Source: Halisarca cf. caerulea
Lineage: Eukaryota; Porifera; Demospongiae; Chondrillida; Halisarcidae
DNA: 64,000 nucleotides
Assembly (NCBI GenBank): GCA_963170055.1
Contig: CAUJGJ010000242.1
Location: 4,135,639-4,199,638, forward strand
Direction: 5' to 3'
This document shows positions 12,069 to 22,976 of the stretch, piece by piece (position 1 is the stretch's first letter; every line of letters starts with the position of its first letter). Below the pieces are notes generated by a model. The model was not told the origin of the DNA and ran no database searches. It saw only the letters and a list, made by a program, of their open reading frames with translations. The position numbers and the translations under genes are program-made.

Positions 12069-13904
12069 TGTGTGTGGGTGGGTGAGTGGGTGTGGTGAGC
12101 TGGATGTGAGTGTGGTGAGCTGGACATGGATGTGGTGTACTGGATATGGGTGTGGTGTACTGGATGTAGGTGTGGTGTACTGGACGTGGGTGTGATGTAC
12201 TGGACGTGGGTGTGGTGTACTGAACGTGGGTGTGGTGTACTGGACATGGGTGTGGTGTACTGTACGTGGGTGTGGTGTACTGGATGTGGGTGTGGTGTAT
12301 TTGATGTTGGTTGCAAATACTTTCTTCACATTTAGAATCTCATATCTACACATGATAAAGTTGCCAATAAGGAGTTCCCCCAGGAATTTCTCTCACACAC
12401 CAAACCAAATGTAGAGACTGTCCATTTGACCAAGGATGCGCAGGCACTTGGTGCGACCATCAAGTCTGTTGATGAGGAGATTGTCATAGCTAGAGTTCTA
12501 CATGGCAGTTTAGCTCACAAGTCAGGTAGGTACATGTGTGTCTGCATGTCTGCTGTCTACATGTCTGCTGTCTGCATGCCTGCATGTCTGCTGTCTGCAT
12601 GTCTGCTGTTTGCATGTCTGCTGTCTGCATGTCTGCATATCTGCTGTTTGCATGTCTGCTGTCTGCATGTCTGCTGTCTGCATGTCTGCATGTCTGCTGT
12701 CTGCATATCTGCTGTCTGCATGTCTGCTGTCTGCATGTCTGCATATCTGCTGTTTGCATGTCTGCTGTCTGCATGTCTGCTGTCTGCATGCTGCATGTGT
12801 ATGTCTACGCAAGCAACTAGTGATAGTTGTATCCTGTTTGAAGGTCAGCTAAGCCCTGGGGATGTCTTGATCAGTATCAATGGTCATCCTGTGGCCAAGA
12901 GGAGTCTGGATGATGTGGCAGATGAGATGCAACTCTTGAAAGGAATGATCACGCTTCAAGTTATCAGGAAGTCACCATCCTCCATCAGAACTCTGGAACA
13001 GAACAAGGTGAGAGATGACCTTTGAACTCACATCCTCTCACCACATTTGCTGGCTTTACTGCAGTTCACTGTGAGAATGAGACCTCGTTTCTCCTATGAT
13101 CCACGCATGGATCCATCCCTGCCTTGTCCAGAAGCTGGGCTAGGGTTCTGTAAGGGAGACATTTTACATGTGCTGGACAGGGACGACCCAGAGTGGTGGC
13201 AAGCTGCTAAAGAGGGGAACTCCCTTAAGACTGGACTCATACCTAGTCTTCTAAGGCAATTAAGAAATGAGCACACCCAATGTTCCAAGTCAAGATCTTC
13301 AAAAAGAGTGGGGACTTTGAGTGAGTGCTCTGTGTGTGGGGACAAGAGGGGGGTGTACAGATGGATGGTCCTTACTATTACAGAGATTGAATGTTAGAGG
13401 GAGGGGTGTGGCTAATGGAGCGAGGGCGTGGCTGTTGAAGGGAGGGTGTGGCTGTTAATTGGAGGGGTGTAGCTGCTTGGGAGGGAGGGTATGGCTAAGT
13501 TGAAGACATTTTGATTTTGCCACTTGATTGACAATTTTTGGGCTTTTCTGGCAGCTAATTTCAGAAGAAAGATCAAGTCCCAGAAAACCCTCTATGATGC
13601 TTACCGTGTTCATGACTACGGTACAGAGGATGTGCATCCTTACGAGGAGGTAGTCAAGATTGCCCCACAGAATAACAGGCCACGCCCACTGATCTTAGTG
13701 GCCACCCATCCCATAGTCCAACTCCAGGCTATTATGGATCAGCTCATGGCTACTGACTCAAACCACTTCTCATTGCCACGGCGACAACCACATAGCTTAT
13801 CAAGAAATGAAGTTGTTAATATTGACGATGTTTTGACTGTCATTGCATCTGGAAAAACATGTCTTTTTAGTATACCACCACAAGTGCGTGTGTGTGTGTG
13901 TGTG

Positions 13905-13940
<36 letters not shown>

Positions 13941-14123
13941 GGACAATGTGTTCATTTTTCTTGGTTTGCTGCTTTAGGCTATTCGCTTGTACCGAACAGC
14001 AGAAATTAGACCTTTTGTGGCATTCTTCAACCCTGTGTTTACTGAGAACTCTCTCTTGTACACAGTGAGTGCCTTTCATGAGCAATGTATGTATGAATCA
14101 GAGAAATTATGTTCTTTATTGGC

Positions 14124-14191
<68 letters not shown>

Positions 14192-14379
14192 GAAATGAAG
14201 GGAAAAGATTGTCCAAGGAAAGTGCTCTTGTGAAAGAGAAATATAATCACCTATTTGATCAAATACTTAATTATTCTGATGTTCAAACTGGAATTCGGGA
14301 CATCAGCAAAATTGCACGGAGATTACGACGAGACTTCCAATGGGTTCCTGCCAATTGGGTACACACTCCCTTCCCCTGA
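11619..14379 (+). CDS. MAGUK p55/PALS1-like scaffold (L27-PDZ-SH3-GuK)
   Basis: Membrane-associated guanylate kinase of the MPP/PALS1 group, which organises polarity and junction complexes at the membrane. Exons: 11619-11723, 11793-11870, 11930-12007, 12336-12525, 12844-13007, 13065-13320, 13555-13883, 13978-14064, 14191-14379 (stop TGA). Phases agree and give 491 residues. Exons 1-4 hold the L27 region (MNSLELAQE, QELIGLLRKPHI, STHDKVA). Exons 4-5 hold a PDZ (ALGATIKS, GDVLISING). Exon 6 holds an SH3 (GLGFCKGDILHVL, DPEWWQA). Exons 7-9 hold a GuK-like domain (RPLILV, RTAEIRPFVAFFNP, FQWVPANW). Intron 2 is only 59 bp. The GuK is reduced: the P-loop is lost and the nucleotide-binding lobe is largely missing. 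The start is the first in-frame ATG, just after a likely acceptor; an upstream ATG is out of frame. Confidence 0.9.
12008..12305. repeat. (GT)n followed by 20-bp minisatellite in MAGUK intron 3
   Basis: About 28 GT repeats, then roughly ten copies of 'tggacgtgggtgtggtgtac'. Confidence 0.95.
12536..12795. repeat. Minisatellite in MAGUK intron 4
   Basis: Tandem 'tgtctgctgtctgca' and 'tgtctgcatatctgctgttt' units of 11-26 bp. Confidence 0.95.
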
Positions 14380-14458
14380 TCATGTGACATCACGTGACAT
14401 CACAGCATGTACAGTTCAGATTGCAAGTGTACTATTATTATAATTATGTATAAACAAT

Positions 14459-14675
14459 CAATGATCTTAGCGGAAATCACTAGCCAAAGGAGATTATTTA
14501 CACCAAACGTTTCGGCAGCCAACTGCTACCTTCATCAGTGGTACATACATAGTCATACCACTGATGAAGGTAGCAGTTGGCTGCCGAAACGTTTGGTGTA
14601 AATAATCTCCTTTGGCTAGTGATTTCCGCTAAGATCATTGACTACAATGCTACCTAGCCGTTCAAGCCTTTTCTC
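14459..14675. mobile_element. Foldback element with hammerhead-like motif; 13-bp flanking repeat
   Basis: Positions 14459-14640 form a perfect inverted repeat of about 84-bp arms around a short spacer (near 14543-14556). Identical 13-mers 'atgtataaacaat' flank 14459-14675 (at 14446-14458 and 14676-14688), as a target duplication would. The right arm reads CTGATGA (14561), a 6-bp stem GGTAGC/GCTGCC with a 5-base loop, then GAAA (14586). That is the conserved core of a hammerhead ribozyme. Because of the palindrome the same core is present on the minus strand. Such motifs are known in Penelope-like elements and retrozymes. Helix I is not evident, so activity is unproven. Confidence 0.7.
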
Positions 14676-14764
14676 ATGTATAAACAATTTTGTCAATGAT
14701 CGAATCAAATCATAGAATACAATAGTTCTACAGACATTGGTTGTGTTGCATGGAGGAAGACCCC

Positions 14765-16021
14765 CTATCTGGTGTCTTCTATGTCCTTTACAACCTTCTT
14801 CAATGTCTGTAGTCTGCAGGAAATTCACAAGGACAGACTTGATTAGACACACAAACCATAACATCAAAAAGAACAAATATACACACCACACGATACACAT
14901 ACACTGCAAACATGCACACCACACACGATACACATACACCACACACGATACACATACACATACACTGCAAACATGCACACCACACACGATACACATACAC
15001 ATACACTGCAAACGTGCACACCACACACGATACACATATACATACACTGCAAACGTGCACACCACACACCACAAATGTGTACACATAACACACACAGGCA
15101 CATTTACCTTGACGTTTGAATGCTGGATAACAATGACATTGTCTGCAAAGTAACACTGGACTTAGCTAAATGGCTGTCTAATCTCCGAGTCATTGACACA
15201 GTTTTAAACATAAATTCATTGGCAGATTGGTGGATCTGGGGGAGGGAGGGGGATAAAGACCAAACAGAGTGAGCAGTAGAGAAGACCTAACCTGTTTCTC
15301 CATCATTTCATTTGCCGGAGTGTACCAAAACTCTGTCAAATTTGGTTGAAAATTATCAGCATCAATAGCAGGAAGTGGGAGGGGCTCTCTGAGGTGGACA
15401 GGTAAGTCTGCTATGGGGTTGTAGGAGAACGTTGGGCTGAGTAGTGGATTTTTCTTATCACAGTCTACCACAACATGCAATGAAGTTGTGTGGACCTCAA
15501 GTGTCTGCTCACTGTCCTTTTCAATTCCAAGTGATGAATCTGCACTCCTCAGCTGCTCTTGTTCAGTGGATTGAGGAAGCAATGGATCCAGAGGACGTGA
15601 CATGTGCTCTCCAGATATGTTCTGAGCTGTGTCTGTGTGTGTGGCATCCTTTCTACTGGGCACATCACCACACAGAGAAGAGGAAATGGATGGTAAGAGC
15701 AGTTTTGGACAGTTGACAGGCTCTGATGAGCTAGATGGGGGACTGGGTGATGACATTTCCATGGAAACCCCTCCATGACCATCAGCAGAGGCCTCCTGAA
15801 CAAGACATGATGATAGCAAGAATGAGGCCTTCTTTTAATGTGTGTTGTGTGTACTAGAACTCACAGGCTCCTTATGAGTTGGGAGGATCATTGAAGACTG
15901 TTGGAGGAGGAGGGCTTGTTGCAGTGGATGAAGATCGTGGGCTAAAGAAACGGAAGTTGTCACTGACACTAATATATACAAATTCTGTATACGTCAAAAG
16001 TTATAACATATGAATACACAC

Positions 16022-16073
<52 letters not shown>

Positions 16074-16134
16074 CACAACACACACACACACACACAACAC
16101 ACACACACACACACACACAAAACACACATACACA

Positions 16135-16196
<62 letters not shown>

Positions 16197-17618
16197 CCTT
16201 CTGGGGGAAGTCCCTGAAACTTGACCTCACCATCTAAACAGCGCAGCTGCTTGACTGTTGGTGAGGCAATATCTGGAGTGACACTGGAAGATGAAGACCT
16301 TTGCTGAGGGTTGGTTACTACAGGTGACATCCTGACAGGTGTACTGCAGGCTGATGTTGACCTGGATGGATTTCGGCTAGACAACTGTTTGGTTACAGCA
16401 AGCTCACTACGTCTTCCAATGATGTCCACATCATTAGCCAAACATATGTCTCTTCTAGGAGGATCTACATGGGATAGATCTCGATCATGTCTCATGACGG
16501 AATCAGAACCAGATGATTCTCGATCACGTCTCTTGATGGAATCCAAACCAGATGATTCTCGATCACGTCTCTTGGCAGAATCCAAACCACATGATTCTCG
16601 ATCATGTCGCTTGATGGAATCCAAACCAGATGATTCTCGATCACGTCTCTTGATGGAATCTAAACCACATGATTCTCGATCATGTCGCTTGATGGGATCC
16701 AAACCACATGACTCTCGATCAGTTTTCTTGATGGAATCTAAATCAGACGATTCTCGATTATGTCTCTTGATGGGATCCAAACCTGATGATTCTTTACCAT
16801 GACTTTCAATAGGATCCAAACGAGGTAGTTCTCGATCACGTTTCTTGATAGAATCCAAACCAGATGATTCTCGATCATGTCTCTTGATGGGATCTGCATC
16901 ATGTGATGACTCACTTGTGTTAGCACAATCAAGAGAGTCTTCCTCCTTTAGTCTGCATGGTACAAAAGGTAGTCATAGCAACCACTTCACGCAGAACAAT
17001 GAAATGTTACATTATATTTGGACCCCTGAAAAATTCATTCTGCCTACAACAATTTTTTCAATAACACATAACCCTTTCTCAGTGGGGTTTCTTCTTGGAC
17101 AGAGCCTATAAAGGACACCTTGTTCTACCTGTTCATTTGAGCAAAAAAATCTTATGGATGGACAATCAGGGTATCAGAGTATCCTAACTTCTTGTTTGAA
17201 GTAGAACCTCCCTTTGTGCACGTCTTGCCCATGATAGTCATCACTAGATCACCATTGTTGCTGTGAACAGTCACATCCTACGTGTCTGTGAGTGTCCACA
17301 CCACAGGGTGCAATGAGTCTGTGACTGTCCACACCACAGGGTGCAACGTGTCTGTGAGTGTCCACACCACAGGGTGCAATGAGTCTGTGAGTGTCCACAC
17401 CACAGGGTGCAACGTGTCTGTGAGTGTCCACACCACAGGGTGCAACGTGTCTGTGACTGTCCACACCACAGGGTGCAATGAGTCTGTGAGTGTCCACACC
17501 ACAGGGTGCAATGAGTCTGTGACTGTCCACACCACAGGGTGCAATGAGTCTGTGAGTGTCCACACCACAGGGTGCAATGAGTCTGTGACTGTCCACACCA
17601 CAGGGTTGGTAATATACT

Positions 17619-17677
<59 letters not shown>

Positions 17678-18450
17678 TATACATACAAAAATTACAACAG
17701 GTTAAATTAAAACGAAAAAACTACAACTTATAATTAATGGCGAAAAGAATAAGAATTTCTGTAATCATGCAAATGCATACAATGAACTCAAACAGAAACA
17801 TTATTACACCTTACAACAACCTAAAATAGATGTGGCATTAGAGTTTTGAATGCAGACACTGATACGCTGACACAATTTTAGGTAGGCTAGAGGATCATTG
17901 GTGTGGCGACGGGTGCGTCTGCTCAGCTCTTTAATGAAATCCAGAGCATCCCTGCCAAAAGTACCTAATGATTCAAAGGCGATGGGTTGAAACCAATGGG
18001 AATGGGAAAGCTCCTTGTAAAGATTACACTTTTTGGTGGCAGCGTAATCAGCAACCAATCCACATCCGGTTGAAGACCAATGGATGTAGGAGGGAGCCAA
18101 GGAATCCCAGCAAGTAACATCCCAAACAAGTGCTCGTCCCTTGGCCCAAGGTATAATTGTCATACCATCAGGGCGCTTGTCATCTGTTCGACATAGACCA
18201 CAGGGCTCGAGGATAGCAGGGACATCAATGGCAGTGAGGGCACGCTTTACTAGCTCATTCAGTCCGGAATGACGAGGGATTCGACCTTGGCTCTTACGGC
18301 AACTTAATCCGTGAGCTCCTGATGAATCAACGGGCATTCCACAGAGAGTACAGTCATGGGGTTCACACAAGGGTGCTCCAAGACGGAGCCCCACAGCAAT
18401 CCTGATACTTTCATATACATACATATATACGTTCATACTTCAACATATAT

Positions 18451-18519
<69 letters not shown>

Positions 18520-19700
18520 CATACATATATACGTTCATACTTCAATATAGGTTTTTAGGTCAAATTATAACCAAATTTCTTTGTCCAATTGAAAACACTC
18601 AAGTACAGCGTTTAATGACTGAGTTTTGCTTTGGAAATGCCCCAGTCACTGGTAAGCTTCTGCATGGAGTAGTTGAATATAGTGCAATGTGTTTGTTTTT
18701 AGCTTCTTTATTTATGTGTACGAACTATCAACGACTGAATTTTGCTACTTTTGCACTTCCTTAAGTTATTCTTTACCATTACCAGTCTTGTATTATACGT
18801 TATTTGCATTTTTATTTGCTCAATTGGATTCGTTCAAGTGGGTCCGGTAAGTTCAAGGAGATCCCCATATTTCAACATAAGTTCCGGGGGTTCCAAACTT
18901 TTGAAAAAATTGGACCAGGGGGTCTAAATCTGTCATGACAGAAACATACCTCTTAATAGTGCCTCTTGTGGGTTTAGTCCACTGAGACTTCTCTGTACGT
19001 TGGTTGTAGTAGTAAACACGTCCTTTGGAGCTCATGTGCTCTGTCCAAATATNNNNNNNNNNNNNNNNNNNNNNNNNNNNNNNNNNNNNNNNNNNNNNNN
19101 NNNNNNNNNNNNNNNNNNNNNNNNNNNNNNNNNNNNNNNNNNNNNNNNNNNNNNNNNNNNNNNNNNNNNNNNNNNNNNNNNNNNNNNNNNNNNNNNNNNN
19201 NNNNNNNNNNNNNNNNNNNNNNNNNNNNNNNNNNNNNNNNNNNNNNNNNNNNCCTCACAGGAACTACCATCTGACTTGCGTTTTCTATCATCAATAGACC
19301 TCTCCTGATGGTGGTTGTCATAGTGACTGTTGTGATGTGAGCTGTGATCTGCACAGCAGAAAGGACCATGTGCATGTCATGTGACATGTAGTGATACTGG
19401 GCAACTGTAAGTGTATAGAAACATACGTGTGGTGTAGACGTCAGCCTTTGGATGTGATCTGGCGTTTGAAGACACCCTGCTCGATGACCTGGTGGAAGAT
19501 ACGCCTGGATCCCTGGACGAATTGGCGCCATGGCGGAATTTACTTGCCTGTAAAAGGAGAAAAAAGGATAAAGCATGCCCAACCTTACAAGATGAGATGT
19601 GACTGACCGTTCTGTGACCTCGATAGTCTCTTTCGGACATTGCAAACTGAAGAGAAGAGACCCAATTTCTATAACCACAGGTAACGGCTTCGCCTGACAT
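14765..19700 (-). CDS. WAC: WAC-like WW-domain coiled-coil protein
   Basis: Homologue of WAC, a nuclear adaptor that couples RNF20/40 H2B ubiquitination to RNA polymerase II. Exons supported on the minus strand: 19700-~19608, 19547-19427, ~19304 into the gap, gap to 18950 (WW domain: [19 protein letters not shown] then QW and KPT), 16952-16198, 15941-15865, 15795-15292, 15235-15108, 14813-14765 (stop TAG). The C-terminus ([10 protein letters not shown], then [10 protein letters not shown], then [15 protein letters not shown]) matches the conserved WAC C-terminal coiled coil in position and style. The 200-base gap cuts the exon before or within the WW domain, and the phase between exons 2 and 3 is unresolved. 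Exons between 16952 and 18950 may be missing from this model. Exon 16952-16198 carries a 12-residue coding repeat. An intron holds a LINE fragment. Confidence 0.8.
14880..15085. repeat. CA-rich tandem repeat in WAC intron
   Basis: Four or five copies of about 40 bp built from 'cacacacgatacacatacac' and 'tgcaaacgtgcac'. Confidence 0.9.
16012..16196. repeat. (CA)n tract in WAC intron
   Basis: Interrupted CA repeats ending exactly at the splice donor of the upstream exon (16198). Confidence 0.95.
16478..16900 (-). repeat. Coding 36-bp tandem repeat inside WAC exon
   Basis: About eleven copies of a 12-residue unit close to [12 protein letters not shown], with hot spots H/R and S/C. All are in frame, so this is part of the protein and not intronic. 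Charged and Ser-rich, it is likely disordered. I know no equivalent in vertebrate WAC. Confidence 0.85.
16953..17280. other. WAC intron sequence
   Basis: No exon, repeat or element recognised. Confidence 0.5.
17281..17607. repeat. Minisatellite in WAC intron, 33-bp unit
   Basis: Ten near-identical copies of 'gtccacaccacagggtgcaa' plus 'tgagtctgtgagt'. Two positions alternate (gag/gac and atg/acg). The array is young and homogeneous. Confidence 0.95.
17608..17690. repeat. (TA)n microsatellite at 3' edge of LINE fragment
   Basis: About 30 TA repeats. They abut the 3' end of the retroelement fragment, which lies on the minus strand. Confidence 0.95.
17691..18443 (-). mobile_element. 5'-truncated non-LTR retrotransposon (RLE type) in a (TA)n tract
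   Basis: A 210-codon frame (18436-17804, minus) ends the element, followed by about 110 bp of 3' UTR. It has a zinc-knuckle-like [18 protein letters not shown] (C-x2-C-x9-H-x3-C), then RH...LN, then RPDG...[10 protein letters not shown]. That is the order of a CCHC knuckle followed by a restriction-like endonuclease (PD-(D/E)XK) at the C-terminus of R2/R4/NeSL-type LINEs. The reverse transcriptase is absent, so the copy is 5'-truncated. Both ends abut TA microsatellite, as expected for a LINE that targets TA-rich simple repeats (Dong-like). The exact clade is not determined. Confidence 0.75.
18416..18545. repeat. (TA)n between two 27-bp direct repeats
   Basis: The segment 'acatatatacgttcatactt' plus 'caa' occurs at about 18416-18443 and again at about 18519-18545, on either side of about 35 TA repeats. 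This looks like slippage or insertion debris at the 5' edge of the LINE fragment. Confidence 0.85.
18546..18949. other. WAC intron sequence
   Basis: No feature recognised. Confidence 0.4.
19053..19252. other. Assembly gap (200 N)
   Basis: Exactly 200 N, a conventional size for a scaffold gap of unknown length. It interrupts the WAC gene around the WW-domain exon. Confidence 1.
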
Positions 19701-20259
19701 CAGATTCTCCTTGGAACCAAGCTAGCAAGTTCACGATCGATCTATGCTTCCTGACGGTAGGATCCAAGCGGACCAACTACACTGCTAACACACGATTTCA
19801 AACCAGGAAACACTATCGATAGATGTAGGGGAAATTTCGGACTAAATAATAAAATTCTATGTCTTCCCCTTAGAACAACGTCTCTATTCGATAAAGAACC
19901 GACAAAACATCTATTCACCGCCAAAAAACGTCTCCAAAATTTCTGTTGCCGATTTCCCAAGCAGCCATTTACACGAGGTTCGCAACGAAAACGTAAGTAA
20001 AACGCATAAAAATCACAGTGGCTCCTTTTAGGCTAGCTAGCTGGACTAGGGCTCATTTACGACAAGGGTACGTCAAGTTTTTATAGGTAATATATTAGCG
20101 TAATTTTCGCTTCCATAACTGAAATAAAATAGAATAAAAAGCGTCATAAGGTCTGGGTGGTGTGTTCCACGTCAAATGGTGAAGAATCTACAGAAAATGT
20201 GTATGAGAATACAAAAGATCCAAGTTTGGAATTGATGGACACACAAAAAAATCAACTGT
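19701..20259. promoter_or_regulatory. WAC upstream region
   Basis: 5' flank of WAC on the minus strand. It ends in a stretch (20172-20262) that might hold the last exon of the next minus-strand gene. No core promoter motif could be assigned. Confidence 0.35.
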
Positions 20260-22960
20260 ACACAATGTGTGTTGTGTGTGCAGTAGTGTTCACATGTGTG
20301 TGGTCTTGTGTGTGTGCAGTAGTGTTCACATGTGTGTGGTCTTGTGTGTGTGCAGTAGTGTCCACATGTGTGTGGTCTTGTGTGTGTGTGCAGTAGTGTC
20401 CACATGTGTGTGTGGTCTTGTATGTGCAGTAGTGTCCACATGTGTGTGTGGTCTTGTGTGTGTGCAGTAGTGTCCACATGTGTGTGTGGTCTTGTGTGTG
20501 TGCAGTAGTGTCCACATGTGTGTGTGCAGTAGTGTCCACATGTGTGTGCAGTAGTGTCCACATGTGTGTGCAGTAGTGTCCACATGTGTGTGCAGTAGTG
20601 TTCACATGTGTGTGGTCTTGTGTGTGTGCAGTAGTGTCCACATGTGTGTGGTCTTGTGTGTGTGCAGTAGTGTCCACATGTGTGTGTGGTCTTGTATGTG
20701 CAGTAGTGTCCACATGTATGTGTGTGGTCTTGTGTGTGTGCAGTAGTGTCCACATGTGTGTGTGGTCTTGTGTGTGTGCAGTAGTGTCCACATGTGTGTG
20801 TGCAGTAGTGTCCACATGTGTGTGCAGTAGTGTCCACATGTGTGTGCAGTAGTGTCCACATGTGTGTGCAGTAGTGTTCACATGTGTGTGGTCTTGTGTG
20901 TGTGCAGTAGTGTCCACATGTGTGTGGTCTTGTGTGTGTGCAGTAGTGTCCACATGTGTGTGTGGTCTTGTATGTGCAGTAGTGTCCACATGTATGTGTG
21001 TGGTCTTGTGTGTGTGCAGTAGTGTCCACATGTGTGTGTGGTCTTGTGTGTGTGCAGTAGTGTCCACATGTGTGTGTGCAGTAGTGTCCACATGTGTGTG
21101 CAGTAGTGTTCACATGTGTGTGCAGTAGTGTTCACATGTGTGTGCAGTAGTGTCCACATGTGTGTGTGGTCTTGTGTGTGTGCAGTAGTGTCCACATGTG
21201 TATGTGGTCTTGTGTGTGTGCAGTAGTGTCCATATGTGTGTATGGTCTTGTGTGTGTGCAGTAGTGTCCACATGTGTGTATGGTCTTGTGTGTGTGCAGT
21301 AGTGTCCACATGTGTATGGTCTTGTGTGTGTGCAGTAGTGTCCACGTGTGTGTGGTCTTGTGTGTGTGCAGTAGTGTCCACATGTGTGTGTGCAGTAGTG
21401 TCCACATGTGTGTATGGTCTTGTGTGTGTGCAGTAGTGTCCACATGTGTATGGTCTTGTGTGTGTGCAGTAGTGTCCACATGTGTATGGTCTTGTGTGTG
21501 TGCAGTAGTGTCCACATGTGTGTGTGCAGTAGTGTCCACATGTGTGTATGGTCTTGTGTGTGTGCAGTAGTGTCCACATGTGTGTGTGGTCTTGTATGTG
21601 CAGTAGTGTCCACATGTATGTGTGTGGTCTTGTGTGTGTGCAGTAGTGTCCACATGTGTGTGTGGTCTTGTGTGTGTGCAGTAGTGTCCACATGTGTGTG
21701 TGCAGTAGTGTCCACATGTGTGTGCAGTAGTGTTCACATGTGTGTGCAGTAGTGTTCACATGCGTGTGCAGTAGTGTCCACATGTGTATGCAGTAGTGTC
21801 CACATGTGTGTGTGGTCTTGTGTGTGTGCAGTAGTGTCCACATGTGTATGTGGTCTTGTGTGTGTGCAGTAGTGTCCATATGTGTGTATGGTCTTGTGTG
21901 TGTGCAGTAGTGTCCACATGTGTGTATGGTCTTGTGTGTGTGCAGTAGTGTCCACATGTGTATGGTCTTGTGTGTGTGCAGTAGTGTCCACATGTGTGTG
22001 TGGTCTTGTGTGTGTGCAGTAGTGTCCACATGTGTGTGTGCAGTAGTGTCCACATGTGTGTATGGTCTTGTGTGTGTGCAGTAGTGTCCACATGTGTATG
22101 GTCTTGTGTGTGTGCAGTAGTGTCCACATGTGTATGGTCTTGTGTGTGTGCAGTAGTGTCCACATGTGTGTGTGCAGTAGTGTCCACATGTGTGTATGGT
22201 CTTGTGTGTGTGCAGTAGTGTCCACATGTGTATGGTCTTGTGTGTGTGCAGTAGTGTCCACATGTGTATGGTCTTGTGTGTGTGCAGTAGTGTCCACATG
22301 TGTGTGTGCAGTAGTGTCCACATGTGTGTATGGTCTTGTGTGTGTGCAGTAGTGTCCACATGTGTATGGTCTTGTGTGTGTGCGGTAGTGTCCACATGTG
22401 TATGGTCTTGTGTGTGTGCAGTAGTGTCCACATGTGTATGGTCTTGTGTGTGTGCAGTAGTGTCCACATGTGTATGGTCTTGTGTGTGTGCGGTAGTGTC
22501 CACATGTGTATGGTCTTGTGTGTGTGCAGTAGTGTCCACATGTGTATGGTCTTGTGTGTGTGCAGTAGTGTCCACATGTGTATGGTCTTGTGTGTGTGCA
22601 GTAGTGTCCACATGTGTATGGTCTTGTGTGTGTGCAGTAGTGTCCACATGTGTATGGTCTTGTGTGTGTGCAGTAGTGTCCACATGTGTATGGTCTTGTG
22701 TGTGTGCAGTAGTGTCCACATGTGTATGGTCTTGTGTGTGTGCAGTAGTGTCCACATGTGTGTGGTCTTGTGTGTGCGGTAGTGTCCACATGTGTATGGT
22801 CTTGTGTGTGTGCAGTAGTGTCCACATATGTATGGTCTTGTGTGTGTGCAGTAGTGTCCACATGTGTGTGGTCTTGTGTGTGCGGTAGTGTCCACATGTG
22901 TGTGGTCTTGTGTGTGCGGTAGTGTCCACATGTGTATGGTCTTGTGTGTGGGTACAGAAG
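20260..22960. repeat. 2.7-kb minisatellite, 36-bp monomer, with higher-order periods
   Basis: About 80 monomers of 22-38 bp built from 'cagtagtgtccacatgtg' plus 'tatggtcttgtgtgtgtg' or shorter spacers. A 276-bp block is repeated (20564 and 20840). A 134-bp block of four monomers is repeated near 21922, 22056, 22190 and 22324. From 22324 the 36-bp monomer is nearly pure. Because 36 is a multiple of 3, a 709-codon frame exists on the minus strand (repeat HTRPYTCGHYCT); I treat it as an artefact. It lies downstream of, or in the last intron of, the GT47 gene. Confidence 0.95.
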
Positions 22961-22976
22961 GAATATAGATCAATAC

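Noticed and set aside
15721..15745. Second CTGATGAG hammerhead start
   Set aside because: No stem and no GAAA within reach; it is coding sequence of WAC on the other strand.
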